Source: Nitrospirota bacterium (GTDB lineage: Bacteria > JACPQY01). From it: a DNA stretch of 64,000 nucleotides. Of this stretch, positions 35,409 to 44,203 are shown piece after piece. Position 1 is the first letter of the stretch, and the number at the start of each line of letters is the position of its first letter. The stretch is from contig JACPQY010000071.1 in assembly GCA_016190245.1 (NCBI GenBank), forward strand, positions 1-64,000, in the 5' to 3' direction. Under the pieces are notes generated by a model, which was not told where the DNA came from, did not search any database, and was given only the letters and a program-made list of their open reading frames with translations. A program made the position numbers and the translations under genes.

Positions 35409-35689
35409 CGACTTATCCTAGCACAGGGCCGTTCCCCGCCTCAATGCATCCCGCGCAGCTCCCCCCCCCCCGCCCGGGGCGGCGGGAGGAGATTCCCCAA
35501 TTCGTCGGGCTGGTGCTTCATGAGATTGCTTCTCCGCCGGCCAGCGGATCGCCATGACGGCCTGTTCTTGTCATCGCGAGTCCGCCAATCGGAGGATGGC
35601 GATCTCAAGTTCGGGGGATCTCTGCGCGGCGAGAGCCCCCCCCACCAAGGCACACCATTCGCTGGCAATGGCCGGTACTCGGGTCTACA
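35409..35689. other. 281-bp intergenic region with a C11 tract
   Basis: Divergent spacing between FapA and the epimerase gene. It has an 11-base cytosine run (35461-35471) followed by a CGCCCGGGGCGGCGGG palindromic stretch. No convincing promoter pair is visible. Confidence 0.5.
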
Positions 35690-36775
35690 ATGCACGCCAC
35701 AATGGCCAAGGGTAAGCGGTCACCGGGGAACGGGCGGAAAGCCCTCGTCACCGGCTCATCGGGGTTCATGGGGACCCACATGGTGGAAATCCTCCTTGAG
35801 GATGGTTGGCAGGTCCGCGCGACCGATCTCCCGTCCGCCCTGGAAAAAGACGACCGCCGGCGCGGCCGATTTCCGAGCGTCATCCGCCGCAAGGGCGTGG
35901 AGGTGGTCCCCTCCGATCTCACGAAGAAGGAAAGCCTGCGCGGCCTCGCCAAGGGCGTGGACACGATCTTCCACATCGCCGCGGTGTTCGACTACTCCGC
36001 CCCGCTCGACCTCCTCCGCCGCGTCAACGTGGACGGGACCCGAAACCTGCTGGAAACGATCGTCGAAAACGGGAGCGTGCGCCGACTCCTCAACTGGGGC
36101 GCCGGCGGGGCCTATGGATACGCCGTCAAGAGCGGCGTGCCGATCCGCGAGAACGACCCGAAGGAGCCTTCGAACAACTACCTCCAGACAAAGTGGGACC
36201 AGGAGCAATTGGCCCACACCTTCTGCCGCGAAAACGGGATCGAATGCACCTCCATCCGGCCGACCACCGTCTACGGTCCGCGCGCCGTGTACGGCGGCGG
36301 GCAGTTCATCATGGACCCCGCCCGCATGAAGACCGTGAGCATCCCCCGAAACTTCACGTTCCGCATCCCCTTCATCCACGTGCGCGACGTGTGCCGATCC
36401 GCCCTCTTCCTCGCCACGAAAAAGGAGGCGGCAGACCAAGCCTACAACACGAGTGATCCCAACCCGATGCCCACCGTGGACTACTTCCGGTTTGTGGCCG
36501 ACGAAATGGGCCACCGCTTCGTCACCCTCCCGCCTGTGCCCGTCCAGATCCTCCGAAGGATCGGCATCGTGGCCGCCAACGGGATGGCGCTCTGGTCTAA
36601 GTACGTTTCACATCAGCGGCCGAAGATCGAACGGGACACGCTCGAGTACCTCGGGATCGACTTCGTGTACGACGTCAACAAGCTTCAACGCCTGGGATTT
36701 GAGTTCGAGTACCCGGACCCGAAGGAAGGTATCCGGCAAACCCTGGCCTGGTACAAGGAGCAGGGCTGGATCTGA
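35690..36775 (+). CDS. NAD(P)-dependent epimerase/dehydratase (extended SDR)
   Basis: A 361-residue extended short-chain dehydrogenase. The dinucleotide-binding loop is GSSGFMGTHMV, the NAG-like motif IAAVFDYS follows strand 4, and the catalytic pair is in YLQTKWDQE (Y-x3-K). Closest in feel to dihydroflavonol reductase/3-beta-HSD-like and nucleoside-sugar epimerase branches; the substrate is not deducible. ATG 35702 is an alternative start. The end overlaps the presumed start of the CaiB gene. Confidence 0.87.
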   Translation: MHATMAKGKRSPGNGRKALVTGSSGFMGTHMVEILLEDGWQVRATDLPSALEKDDRRRGRFPSVIRRKGVEVVPSDLTKKESLRGLAKGVDTIFHIAAVFDYSAPLDLLRRVNVDGTRNLLETIVENGSVRRLLNWGAGGAYGYAVKSGVPIRENDPKEPSNNYLQTKWDQEQLAHTFCRENGIECTSIRPTTVYGPRAVYGGGQFIMDPARMKTVSIPRNFTFRIPFIHVRDVCRSALFLATKKEAADQAYNTSDPNPMPTVDYFRFVADEMGHRFVTLPPVPVQILRRIGIVAANGMALWSKYVSHQRPKIERDTLEYLGIDFVYDVNKLQRLGFEFEYPDPKEGIRQTLAWYKEQGWI

Positions 36776-38031
36776 CCGCCCCACCCGAGAACGACCGCGG
36801 CCCCGGTCGGGGCGGCGAGCACCGGGGGGGGGCTTTCAGCGGCGTTCGCGTCCTCGATCTCTCCCAGTTCCTGTCGGGCCCTCGCGCCACCCAGCTCCTC
36901 GCGGACCTCGGCGCGGACGTGATCAAAATCGAGCCCCCTCAGGGCGAAACGATGCGCCTCCTGACCATGATGATCCCCGGCGTGGAGCGCACGCTCTCGA
37001 TCATCCACAGGAACAAGAAAGGCATCACGCTCAATCTCAAGTCCGAAAAAGGCCGGGGGATTTTCAAGCAGCTCGTAGCGGTCTCCGACGTCGTGGTTGA
37101 GAACTTCACCCCCGGCACGATGGAAAAACTCGGCCTGAGTTATGACGTCCTCTCGAAGATCCAGCCGCGCCTCATCTACCTGGCGATCTCCGGATTCGGC
37201 CGCAGCGGGCCGCTGAAAGATTACCCCGCGTTCGACCTCATCGCTCAGGCCGCAGGCGGCATCATGGCCGCCCTCGAGCAGGAGAGTAAGCCCCCGAAGG
37301 TCATGTTCGGAGACCTCGTCTCCGGGGCGTTCGGCGCCCTCGGCGTGGCGGCCGCGTTGTTTGCACGCCAGCAGACCGGCGCCGGCCAGTTCATCGATCT
37401 CTCGATGCAGGACGTGATGTACATTCACAACTACCGCGCCCTCTCGCGGCGAGCCACCGAGGGCCTTCGCGAGACCATCGATTCCTTCATCGGGAAGACG
37501 ACGGTGGATCAACTCCTTACGGACGAGAGCCGCCGGATGCCGTTCTGGAACTCGTATGCGACGCAGGACGGACACGTCGCCCTCGTCGCTCTCACCGACG
37601 ATCAATGGAAGGGATTGGTCGCGGCCGTGGACGACCCGGAGCTGGCCGGCGACGCGTATTCGAACCTCATCCAGAGGCTCCGCAACTGGAAGCGGGGCGC
37701 CGAGATCGTCGCCCGCTGGTGCGAGGGACAAACCACCGCAGAGACGGTCCGGGTCCTTCGCTCCCAGGGCGTGCCGTGTACCCCGGTGATGGGCTTCGAC
37801 CAAGTCAACGCGGACGAACAACTCCGGCAGCGCTCCATGCTCGAGGAAATCACCCACCCTCGACTGGGATCCGTAAAGATCCCCGGCAACCCCTTGAAGC
37901 TGGAACAAACCCCGCCGCGCCTCGATCGGCCCCACCCCGACCTGGGACAGGATACGGCGGATGTCCTTTCGTCCCTGCTCAACCTCACACCTTCCGATCT
38001 CGAATCCCTTCGCCGCGAAGGCGCGATCTGA
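36766..38031 (+). CDS. CaiB/BaiF family (class III) CoA-transferase
   Basis: Family signatures are clear: GVRVLDLSQFLSGPRATQLL and GADVIKIEPPQGE at the N-terminus, LNLKSEKGRGIF, then FDLIAQAAGG and SMQDVMYIHN around the catalytic aspartate. Class III CoA-transferases move CoA between carboxylates. No ATG, GTG or TTG precedes the conserved N-terminus; the first canonical start (GTG 36919) would delete it. CTG at 36766 has AAGGAG five bases upstream, and CTG 36772 overlaps the preceding TGA, so a CTG start is proposed. A G9 tract sits in the poorly conserved leader (36824-36832). Confidence 0.88.
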   Translation: MDLTAPPENDRGPGRGGEHRGGAFSGVRVLDLSQFLSGPRATQLLADLGADVIKIEPPQGETMRLLTMMIPGVERTLSIIHRNKKGITLNLKSEKGRGIFKQLVAVSDVVVENFTPGTMEKLGLSYDVLSKIQPRLIYLAISGFGRSGPLKDYPAFDLIAQAAGGIMAALEQESKPPKVMFGDLVSGAFGALGVAAALFARQQTGAGQFIDLSMQDVMYIHNYRALSRRATEGLRETIDSFIGKTTVDQLLTDESRRMPFWNSYATQDGHVALVALTDDQWKGLVAAVDDPELAGDAYSNLIQRLRNWKRGAEIVARWCEGQTTAETVRVLRSQGVPCTPVMGFDQVNADEQLRQRSMLEEITHPRLGSVKIPGNPLKLEQTPPRLDRPHPDLGQDTADVLSSLLNLTPSDLESLRREGAI

Positions 38032-38103
38032 GTCAGCCGCCGATCCTCGCCGCGCATGACTTGCAGCGCCCCGTCTTGCGCGACGCGATGCCGGTCTGGT
38101 TCC

Positions 38104-38160
38104 GCAGCGCCCGACTCTACGTCGGCCGATGAACCGTCCGGCACAAGGCCGGACGCTACG
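38104..38160. repeat. Pair of short stem-loop repeats
   Basis: Two adjacent hairpins, CCGAC-tctac-GTCGG and GTCCGGC-acaa-GGCCGGAC, the latter followed by GCTAC, upstream of the acylphosphatase gene. Same style as the repeats at 29.6 and 46.1 kb. Confidence 0.6.
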
Positions 38161-38216
38161 AGGAGCAACACCGGAACTCCCAGCGTGGGGTCGAAGTATG
38201 ATATGAAGCGAACCGC

Positions 38217-38495
38217 GTGACCAAGCGAGTCCACATCATCGTGCGCGGCCGGGTTCAGGGCGTGAATTTCAGGTGGGCCACGCAGGTGCAGGCCCGCGAT
38301 GCCGGACTGGCGGGCTGGGTCCGAAACAATCCCGACCGATCCGTTGAAATCGTGGCGGAGGGCGAGGAATCGGCCGTGACCCGGTTCACCACCTGGTGCC
38401 GGAAAGGCCCACCGGCGGCCCGCGTCACCGCGATCGAAGTCCGGGACGATCCTCCCACGGGCGCATTCCTCGATTTCGACGTTCGCTACGATTGA
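38217..38495 (+). CDS. acyP: Acylphosphatase
   Basis: A 92-residue enzyme with the conserved active-site strand-loop GRVQGVNFRWATQVQA (catalytic arginine at FR) and GWVRNNPDRSVEIVAEG carrying the catalytic asparagine. It hydrolyses acyl-phosphates. Start is a GTG. It stands 28 nt before folC in the same direction. Confidence 0.94.
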   Translation: MTKRVHIIVRGRVQGVNFRWATQVQARDAGLAGWVRNNPDRSVEIVAEGEESAVTRFTTWCRKGPPAARVTAIEVRDDPPTGAFLDFDVRYD

Positions 38496-38522
38496 CCGCC
38501 GCTCACGCCCGGGCCGGCCCCC

Positions 38523-39785
38523 GTGCTTCACACCCTTCACGATCTGAACCGTTACCTCCTGAGGCTCGACCCCTCCAGGATCCGTCTGGGCCTCACCCCC
38601 ACAAAAGCGGCGCTCGAGCGCCTTGGCCATCCGGAGCGCCGGATGCGCGTCGTCCATGTTGCCGGTACAAACGGCAAGGGCTCGGTCTGCGCGATGACGG
38701 CCTCCGTCCTGAGCGCGGCAGGCTACCGGACCGGCCTCTACACGTCGCCCCACATCCTCGACCTGCGCGAGCGGATCCAGGTGGATCGCCAAGCCATCGG
38801 ACGGAGGGAATTCGTTCAGGTTTCCGACCGCGTGGCGCGCGCCCTCAGGCGGCCGCCGGCCATCGATCTCACTCATTTCGAATTCCTGACCGTGGTGGCG
38901 CTGGTCCACTTCGCGGAACAGGTCGTGGACTTCGCCGTCCTCGAAACCGGGATGGGCGGCCGCCTCGATGCCACCAACGCGGTCGCCCCGGACGTATCCG
39001 TCATCACGACGATCGGGCTCGACCACACCGAGTGGCTCGGCCGGACGATCAAGGCGATCGCCGGCGAGAAAGCCGGGATTCTCAAGGCCGGAGTCCCCGC
39101 CGTGACCATGGCCCCCATCGGACCGATCGTCCGGCGTGCCCGCGCCCTGCGCGCGCCGCTCCGACTGCCCCTTCGGGAGGAAAGCTGGGCCTGGGCACCC
39201 CCGAATCGCCTCCTGCATAGGGGCCGCGAATGGCCTCTTCCCTACCGGGGCTCCTGCTACGCCGCGAACGCCCTCCTCGCGCTGACGGCCATCGAGGCCA
39301 TGGGCCTACACCTGCCTGCACCGGCGATCCGTGCGGGGCTGGCCAACGGCGGGCAATTCGGGCGGGGGACTCTCGTGCGTGTCCGTGGCCGAAGGGCCCT
39401 CCTCGACGTGGCGCACAATCCCCAAGCCATTCAAACCCTCGGCCGAACACTCGAAGAGGTCCATCCCACGGGCCGGAGGATCGTTCTCCTCGGCCTTCTG
39501 GCGCACAAGGATGCCGCAAGCATCCTTCGAGAACTTGGGACGTGGGCCGACCACGTCGTGCTCACTCAACCGGTTCCCCCCCCCCGCGGCTGTCCCGTGG
39601 CTCGCTTGGTCGAACTCGCCACGACCGCCCGCCTCCGCTTCTCCGCAGAGCCGCTCTTCGCCCGAGCGCTCAAGAGGGCCGTCGCATCGACGGGGCGCCA
39701 GGATCTCGTCGTCATCACGGGTTCTCACACGACCGTCGCCGCCTTTCAGAGAACCAAGTTTGACCGGTCCCGGACCGTGTGCTAG
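38523..39785 (+). CDS. folC: Folylpolyglutamate synthase / dihydrofolate synthase
   Basis: A 420-residue Mur-ligase-family enzyme that adds glutamate to folates. ATP loop HVAGTNGKGSVCAM, the folate-site YTSPHILDLRERI, ETGMGGRLDATN, and the second-domain VAHNPQAIQTL motif are all present. Start is GTG 38523. A C10 tract at 39576-39585 lies within codons for prolines. It precedes the split MetE genes, consistent with folate-linked one-carbon metabolism. Confidence 0.94.
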   Translation: MLHTLHDLNRYLLRLDPSRIRLGLTPTKAALERLGHPERRMRVVHVAGTNGKGSVCAMTASVLSAAGYRTGLYTSPHILDLRERIQVDRQAIGRREFVQVSDRVARALRRPPAIDLTHFEFLTVVALVHFAEQVVDFAVLETGMGGRLDATNAVAPDVSVITTIGLDHTEWLGRTIKAIAGEKAGILKAGVPAVTMAPIGPIVRRARALRAPLRLPLREESWAWAPPNRLLHRGREWPLPYRGSCYAANALLALTAIEAMGLHLPAPAIRAGLANGGQFGRGTLVRVRGRRALLDVAHNPQAIQTLGRTLEEVHPTGRRIVLLGLLAHKDAASILRELGTWADHVVLTQPVPPPRGCPVARLVELATTARLRFSAEPLFARALKRAVASTGRQDLVVITGSHTTVAAFQRTKFDRSRTVC

Positions 39786-39802
39786 ATTCGCCGCCTCCAC
39801 GC

Positions 39803-40792
39803 ATGCAAATCCAGGTCATGAATCACTCCAGCTACCCTCGTGTGGGGGATCCCACGAAGTTGCAGAGCCTTCGGCGGATCCACGACCAGTGGGAAAAAGG
39901 GGAAAAGTCCGACGAGGACCTGCGCGCGGCGGAGGATCTGGCCGTCCTGGAGGCCATCCTCGACCAAGATCGCGCCGGCGTGGACATCGCCACCGACGGC
40001 CTCGTTCGGTGGGACGACCCCATCTCCCACCTCCTGAAAGGTCGCAGCGGCGTGACGCTGGGCGGGCTCGTCCGCTATTTCGACTCGAATTTCTACATCC
40101 GACGGCCCGCACTCGGAGGAAAAGAGATCAACGGCGCGAGCCGCATGCGCGAGGAATTCGTGTACGCCTCCGCGTTGACCCACACCCCGATCAAACCCGT
40201 CGTAACCGGCCCCCTCACCCTGGCTCATCACACGACTTGGAAGCCGCCTCTCTTCGAGACCATCGAAGCCGCGGCCGAAGCCCTAGCCAAGCCGGTGGCC
40301 GCGGAAGTTCGCGCCCTCGCGGAGGCGGGAAGCGAGTTCATCCAGATCGACGAACCGAGCCTGGCCCACGTGGACGTGGATGCGAAAGTCTACAAGAACA
40401 TCCTCAAACCCGTCGTGGGCGCGAAGTCGAAAGCCAAACTGATTCTCGCGGTCTATTTCGGCGACTGCACACGCCTCCTCGGCCCACTCAGTACGCTCGA
40501 CATCGACGTCCTCTGCCTCGACTTCACCTACAGCCCGGGGCTCACGGACGAGATCAGGGCCACCGGGCTGCGCAAGCCGCTGGCGGCCGGTCTGGCCGAC
40601 GGGCGCACGACCAAGATGGAGAGCCCCCGGCAGATCGCGGAACGCTTCAACCAGATCGCCGGCAAGCTCCGGGCCGACGTGGGCTACCTCGTGCCCTCCT
40701 GCGGCCTCGAGCACGTCCCGCGCGACGCCGCCCAGCGCAAGCTCGATCTCCTCGCGAAGGCCAGGGCCCACCTGAGGGGCGCCGCCGCATGA
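39803..40792 (+). CDS. MetE N-terminal-domain-like protein (cobalamin-independent methionine synthase, half 1)
   Basis: A 329-residue (beta-alpha)8-type protein of the UROD/MetE superfamily. It starts like the MetE N-domain (SSYPRVGDPTKLQSL) and has the N-domain version of the core strand, LILAVYFGD, where the catalytic domain has a zinc-binding H-x-C. PSCGLEH retains one cysteine near the end. In full-length MetE this domain binds folate but is not catalytic. It overlaps the second half by ATGA. The longer frame from 39779 lies in the end of folC and is not used. Confidence 0.85.
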   Translation: MQIQVMNHSSYPRVGDPTKLQSLRRIHDQWEKGEKSDEDLRAAEDLAVLEAILDQDRAGVDIATDGLVRWDDPISHLLKGRSGVTLGGLVRYFDSNFYIRRPALGGKEINGASRMREEFVYASALTHTPIKPVVTGPLTLAHHTTWKPPLFETIEAAAEALAKPVAAEVRALAEAGSEFIQIDEPSLAHVDVDAKVYKNILKPVVGAKSKAKLILAVYFGDCTRLLGPLSTLDIDVLCLDFTYSPGLTDEIRATGLRKPLAAGLADGRTTKMESPRQIAERFNQIAGKLRADVGYLVPSCGLEHVPRDAAQRKLDLLAKARAHLRGAAA

Positions 40793-41796
40793 GCCGCGAG
40801 AAACTGCATCAGCTCGGAATCGACCTGCCCCTCCTGCCCACGACCTCCGTCGGCAGCTTCCCCCGCACCGAAGAACTCCGGAAAGCCAAGTCCAGGGCCC
40901 TTAAGGGCGAGGTGGACCCGGACCAGGTCCGCGAGAAGGAGCGCGAAGCCACGGCCTTCTGGATCCATAAGCAGGAAGAAATCGGCCTCGATGTCCTCGT
41001 GGATGGAGAGCAGTATCGGGGCGACATGGTCTCCTATTTCGCGGACTCCCTTCGAGGCATGGAGAGGGGCGGGCTCGTGCGATCCTACGGCAACCGCTAC
41101 TACCACAAACCCGTCATCACCTCCGAGGTCCGCTGGGAGTCCCCCGTCACGGTGGACTGGTGGACGTACGCGCAGTCGCTGACGACCCGTCCCGTGAAGG
41201 GGATGCTCACCGGTCCCTACACGATGATGGACTGGTCGTTCGACGAGTACTACCCGGACCGGCGGACCGCCGCCCTGGCGTTCGCCCGCGAAATTCGCAA
41301 GGAGGTGGAGGCACTCGTCCGTGCCGGCGCCAAAATTATCCAACTCGATGAGCCGGCGCTCTCGGCCCGACCCGGCGAGCTCCCGCTCGCGGTCGAGGCG
41401 CTTCACGCGGTCACCGAGGCCGTGCCGGCCTACTTCATCGTCCACATTTGCTACGGGGCCTTCGACTTCATCTACCCGGGGCTCCTCAAGATCCCCGCTG
41501 ACAACTTCGATCTCGAGATGACCAACAGCGGCTTCAGCCTGGTCCGGCTCTTCAGGCGCAACCCGTTCACCAAAGACCTTTCCGTCGGCCTCATCGAATC
41601 CCATTCCCACGTGGTCGAGTCGGAGGACGTTCTCCTGGAACGTCTCCACGTGGCCCTGAACTCGATGCCCACACCCCAACTCTGGTGCGATCCCGATTGC
41701 GGCCTCAAGACGCGCACACCGGAGGAAGCCATCGGCAAGCTCCAGGCCTTGGTCAAGGTGGTGACCCACGCTCGCCAAGGCTTGGCCCCCAACTGA
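40789..41796 (+). CDS. MetE catalytic-domain protein (methionine synthase II, half 2)
   Basis: A 335-residue barrel protein homologous to the C-terminal half of MetE: TTSVGSFPRTEELRKAK at the start, and the four zinc/homocysteine ligands in order, H and C in VHICYG, E in GLIESHSHVVE, C in DPDCGLKTR. It should activate homocysteine for methylation. The ATG overlaps the preceding TGA by 4 nt. It could be a core-MetE that accepts methyl groups from a corrinoid protein, or work with the preceding N-domain-like protein on methyl-folate. Confidence 0.9.
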   Translation: MSREKLHQLGIDLPLLPTTSVGSFPRTEELRKAKSRALKGEVDPDQVREKEREATAFWIHKQEEIGLDVLVDGEQYRGDMVSYFADSLRGMERGGLVRSYGNRYYHKPVITSEVRWESPVTVDWWTYAQSLTTRPVKGMLTGPYTMMDWSFDEYYPDRRTAALAFAREIRKEVEALVRAGAKIIQLDEPALSARPGELPLAVEALHAVTEAVPAYFIVHICYGAFDFIYPGLLKIPADNFDLEMTNSGFSLVRLFRRNPFTKDLSVGLIESHSHVVESEDVLLERLHVALNSMPTPQLWCDPDCGLKTRTPEEAIGKLQALVKVVTHARQGLAPN

Positions 41797-41799
41797 ACG

Positions 41800-42198
41800 C
41801 TAAAAGAACTTGATGCGCCTCTCCCTCAGAATGCTTCGGGCCCTCTCCACATCCCCCGCTCCCAGCACGACGGTGCCGTGTGTGCCGTCCGGCGAAACCG
41901 CTACATACGCATAATCGATGTTGACTCCCTCTTCCGCAAACAGCTTGGCGACCCTCGAGAGCGTGCCGGGTCGGTTGGAGATCTCCAACTCCACCACCTC
42001 GTGCGTGCCCACATGGAAACGCTCGCCGAGCGCCTCGGCGGCGGTCTCGAAATCGTCCACCACCAGCCGGAGAAGCGAGATGTGCTCGGTCTCCGCCACG
42101 CACAGCCCGCGGATGTTCACTTGCGCCAGAGCGCACGTGTCGGCCACTTGGGCGAGTTGCCCCGGCACGTTCCTGAGGATGAGGCTGAGTTCCTTCAC
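41800..42198 (-). CDS. Tandem ACT-domain protein
   Basis: A 132-residue protein made of two ACT domains (1-65 and 68-132), each starting with the ligand-binding loop N-x-P-G (LRNVPGQLAQVADT and ISNRPGTLSRVAKLF). Stand-alone double ACT proteins usually sense amino acids, and are often encoded beside phenylacetate-CoA ligase or branched-chain amino acid genes, neither of which is seen here. Convergent with the MetE pair, only 3 bp apart. Confidence 0.9.
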   Translation of the reverse strand: MKELSLILRNVPGQLAQVADTCALAQVNIRGLCVAETEHISLLRLVVDDFETAAEALGERFHVGTHEVVELEISNRPGTLSRVAKLFAEEGVNIDYAYVAVSPDGTHGTVVLGAGDVERARSILRERRIKFF

Positions 42199-42276
42199 GG
42201 CGGAAACGAACCTCTACGCGCCACGCTCCGGCAGGGCCGGCGCCCGACCCCCGCAAACCCGGGAGGGAGGTGTCCG

Positions 42277-42486
42277 ATGAAAGTCAAGGTGGACCGCGAA
42301 CTCTGCATCGGGGCCGCCAATTGCGTGGGGATCGCGCCCGCCGTCTTCAAGATCGACTCGGAAAACAAGGCCATCATCCTGAACGAAACGGCGGCGGATG
42401 ACGACACGATTCTGAACGCAGCCGAGGCATGCCCCACCCAGGCGATCATTCTCGAGGACGACCAGGGGAACCAGATCTATCCCTGA
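42277..42486 (+). CDS. Small ferredoxin, probable 3Fe-4S type
   Basis: A 69-residue ferredoxin. Cluster ligands are C10 and C16 in CIGAANC and a third in ACPTQAI. The position that would hold the second cysteine of a CxxCxxC motif is alanine, as in P450-associated 3Fe-4S ferredoxins. SD GGGAGGGAGG is strong. No cytochrome P450 or reductase is in the window. Confidence 0.9.
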   Translation: MKVKVDRELCIGAANCVGIAPAVFKIDSENKAIILNETAADDDTILNAAEACPTQAIILEDDQGNQIYP

Positions 42487-42588
42487 GAAGCGGTCAGCGA
42501 TCGGCATTCAGGCGTCAGCCGGGAAGAGGCAGCCTCGGGTCCCGACAACTCGGGTTGAAAGCTGATAGCTGACCGCTCAAAGCTTCTC
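42485..42588. repeat. Imperfect inverted repeat between convergent ferredoxin and thiolase genes
   Basis: GAGAAGCGGTCAGCGAT is mirrored by ATAGCTGACCGCTCAAAGCTTCTC, the right arm carrying a short insertion. A CCCGA-caac-TCGGG hairpin sits between. It could serve as a bidirectional terminator. Confidence 0.6.
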
Positions 42589-43776
42589 TCAGCTCACCCG
42601 CTCGATGATCGTTGCGATGCCCTGGCCGAACCCGATGCACATCGTGGAAAGGCCGTAGCGGGAGCCCCTGCGCTCCATCTCGTGCATGAGCGTCGTCAGA
42701 AGCCTGGCCCCGCTGCACCCGAGCGGATGCCCCAGGGCAACGGCGCCCCCGTTCACGTTCACCTTCTTCATGTCCACATCGAGCTCCTTCTGCCAGGCGA
42801 GCACGACGGATGAAAAGGCCTCGTTGATCTCGATCAGATCGATGTCGCGAAGGGTCAGACCTGCCTTTCGCAGCGCCTTCGGTGTGGCGTAGATCGGGCC
42901 CGTCAACATGATCACCGGGTCCACCCCCGCCAACGCCGTCGAGACAAACCGGGCCCGGGGACGGACGCCGAGTTCCTTCGCCTTCTTGCGCGACATGATC
43001 AGCAGCGCCGCCGCCCCGTCGCTGATCTGGCTGGACGATCCGGCGGTGACCACACCCTCGGGAAGAAACGAAGGCTTGAGTGAGGCGATCTTCTCCAGGG
43101 TCGTGTCCCGCCGGACACCCTCGTCCGTCTTCACGGTCTGCTTCTGATCGGTGGGCTGGCCGTTCGGATCCATGACCGGCGCCTCGACTGGCCAGATCTC
43201 CTTCACGAAGTGCCCCTTCTCGATCGCGGCCGCCGCCTTCATGTGACTCTGGTACGAGAATTCGTCCACCTCCCGCCGACCGAGCTTCCACCGCTGAGCG
43301 ATGTACTCCGCTGAGATCCCTTGGGGAACCAGCGTGTGATCAAACCGCTCACCCAGCTTCGGACTGAGGGGGATCCCGTAGTCGGCCACCATCCCGTCGG
43401 CGCCCATCGGCACGCGCGTCATGCTCTCCACTCCCGCCGCAAGAACGCAGTCGTGCATCCCGCTCATCACCGCCATCGCCGCGAAGTTGGCTGCCTGCTG
43501 GCTCGACCCGCATTGACGGTTAACACTCGTCCCCGTGACCTCCAGAGGGAAGCCGGCAATAAGGGCGGCATTGCGCGCAATGTTGAATCCCTGCTCCCCA
43601 ATTTGTGTCACGCAGCCCATCACCACGTCCTCCACCACCGCGGGATCCACCCCCGCGCGCCGGACCGTTTCCTTCATGACTCCGGCCACCAGATCATCCG
43701 GCCGCACCCCGGCCAATTTCCCCTTCTTTCTGCCGATCGGCGTCCTGACCGCTTCGACGATGACCGCTTCCTCCAC
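42589..43776 (-). CDS. Acetyl-CoA C-acyltransferase (thiolase)
   Basis: A 395-residue thiolase. The nucleophilic cysteine is in SVNRQCGSSQQA, the second-domain motifs are NEAFSSVV and NVNGGAVALGHPLGCSGAR, and the general-base cysteine is in STMCIGFGQG. Likely a degradative (FadA-like) enzyme from its length and NEAFS. A GTG start has AAGGAGG five bases upstream. No beta-oxidation partner is adjacent; CaiB and the SDR are the nearest CoA/ACP enzymes. Confidence 0.95.
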   Translation of the reverse strand: MEEAVIVEAVRTPIGRKKGKLAGVRPDDLVAGVMKETVRRAGVDPAVVEDVVMGCVTQIGEQGFNIARNAALIAGFPLEVTGTSVNRQCGSSQQAANFAAMAVMSGMHDCVLAAGVESMTRVPMGADGMVADYGIPLSPKLGERFDHTLVPQGISAEYIAQRWKLGRREVDEFSYQSHMKAAAAIEKGHFVKEIWPVEAPVMDPNGQPTDQKQTVKTDEGVRRDTTLEKIASLKPSFLPEGVVTAGSSSQISDGAAALLIMSRKKAKELGVRPRARFVSTALAGVDPVIMLTGPIYATPKALRKAGLTLRDIDLIEINEAFSSVVLAWQKELDVDMKKVNVNGGAVALGHPLGCSGARLLTTLMHEMERRGSRYGLSTMCIGFGQGIATIIERVS

Positions 43777-44203
43777 GGGAACCTCCTTCAGCGATGGATA
43801 CCCCGCATGCGTTCAGCACCCCCCCGGCGCACGTGGGACGTGCCACCTCCCCTTCCCGCCATCCGGCGGGAAAGGACTCGAGCCGGAAGCGCCTCCCGGC
43901 ATTCTCCGCTCCTCCTCGACGGAGGAGTCCGCCCGTGGCGGAGAGGGTGGGGGCGAACACCTGCAACTGTCTCAGCGGCGATGCTATCGGCTGGCGGGTG
44001 CGCTGTCAACCATTTCCACCCCCAGAGAATGACGTGGCGGCACGTGACATTGATATGACCGCATGTGCCGAGCCATTGACAAGAATTTAGCAAACTGCTA
44101 GAAATGAAAATGAGTAGCTTGAGGCATCACGGGTGACTGGGCCACCCAATGCTAAGGGGGTTGACGATAATACCCGGGATGCATACCCAAAGGAGTAGAT
44201 GAG
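43777..44203. promoter_or_regulatory. Divergent intergenic region with promoter and operator candidates
   Basis: For the plus-strand regulator gene, TTGACA (about 44074-44079) and TAGAAA are 17 bp apart, with the palindrome TAGCA-AAC-TGCTA inside the spacer. A second near-palindrome, GGGATGCATACCC, lies about 25 bp before the start codon. The left half holds a GC-rich inverted-repeat stretch (about 43855-43950). Confidence 0.5.
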
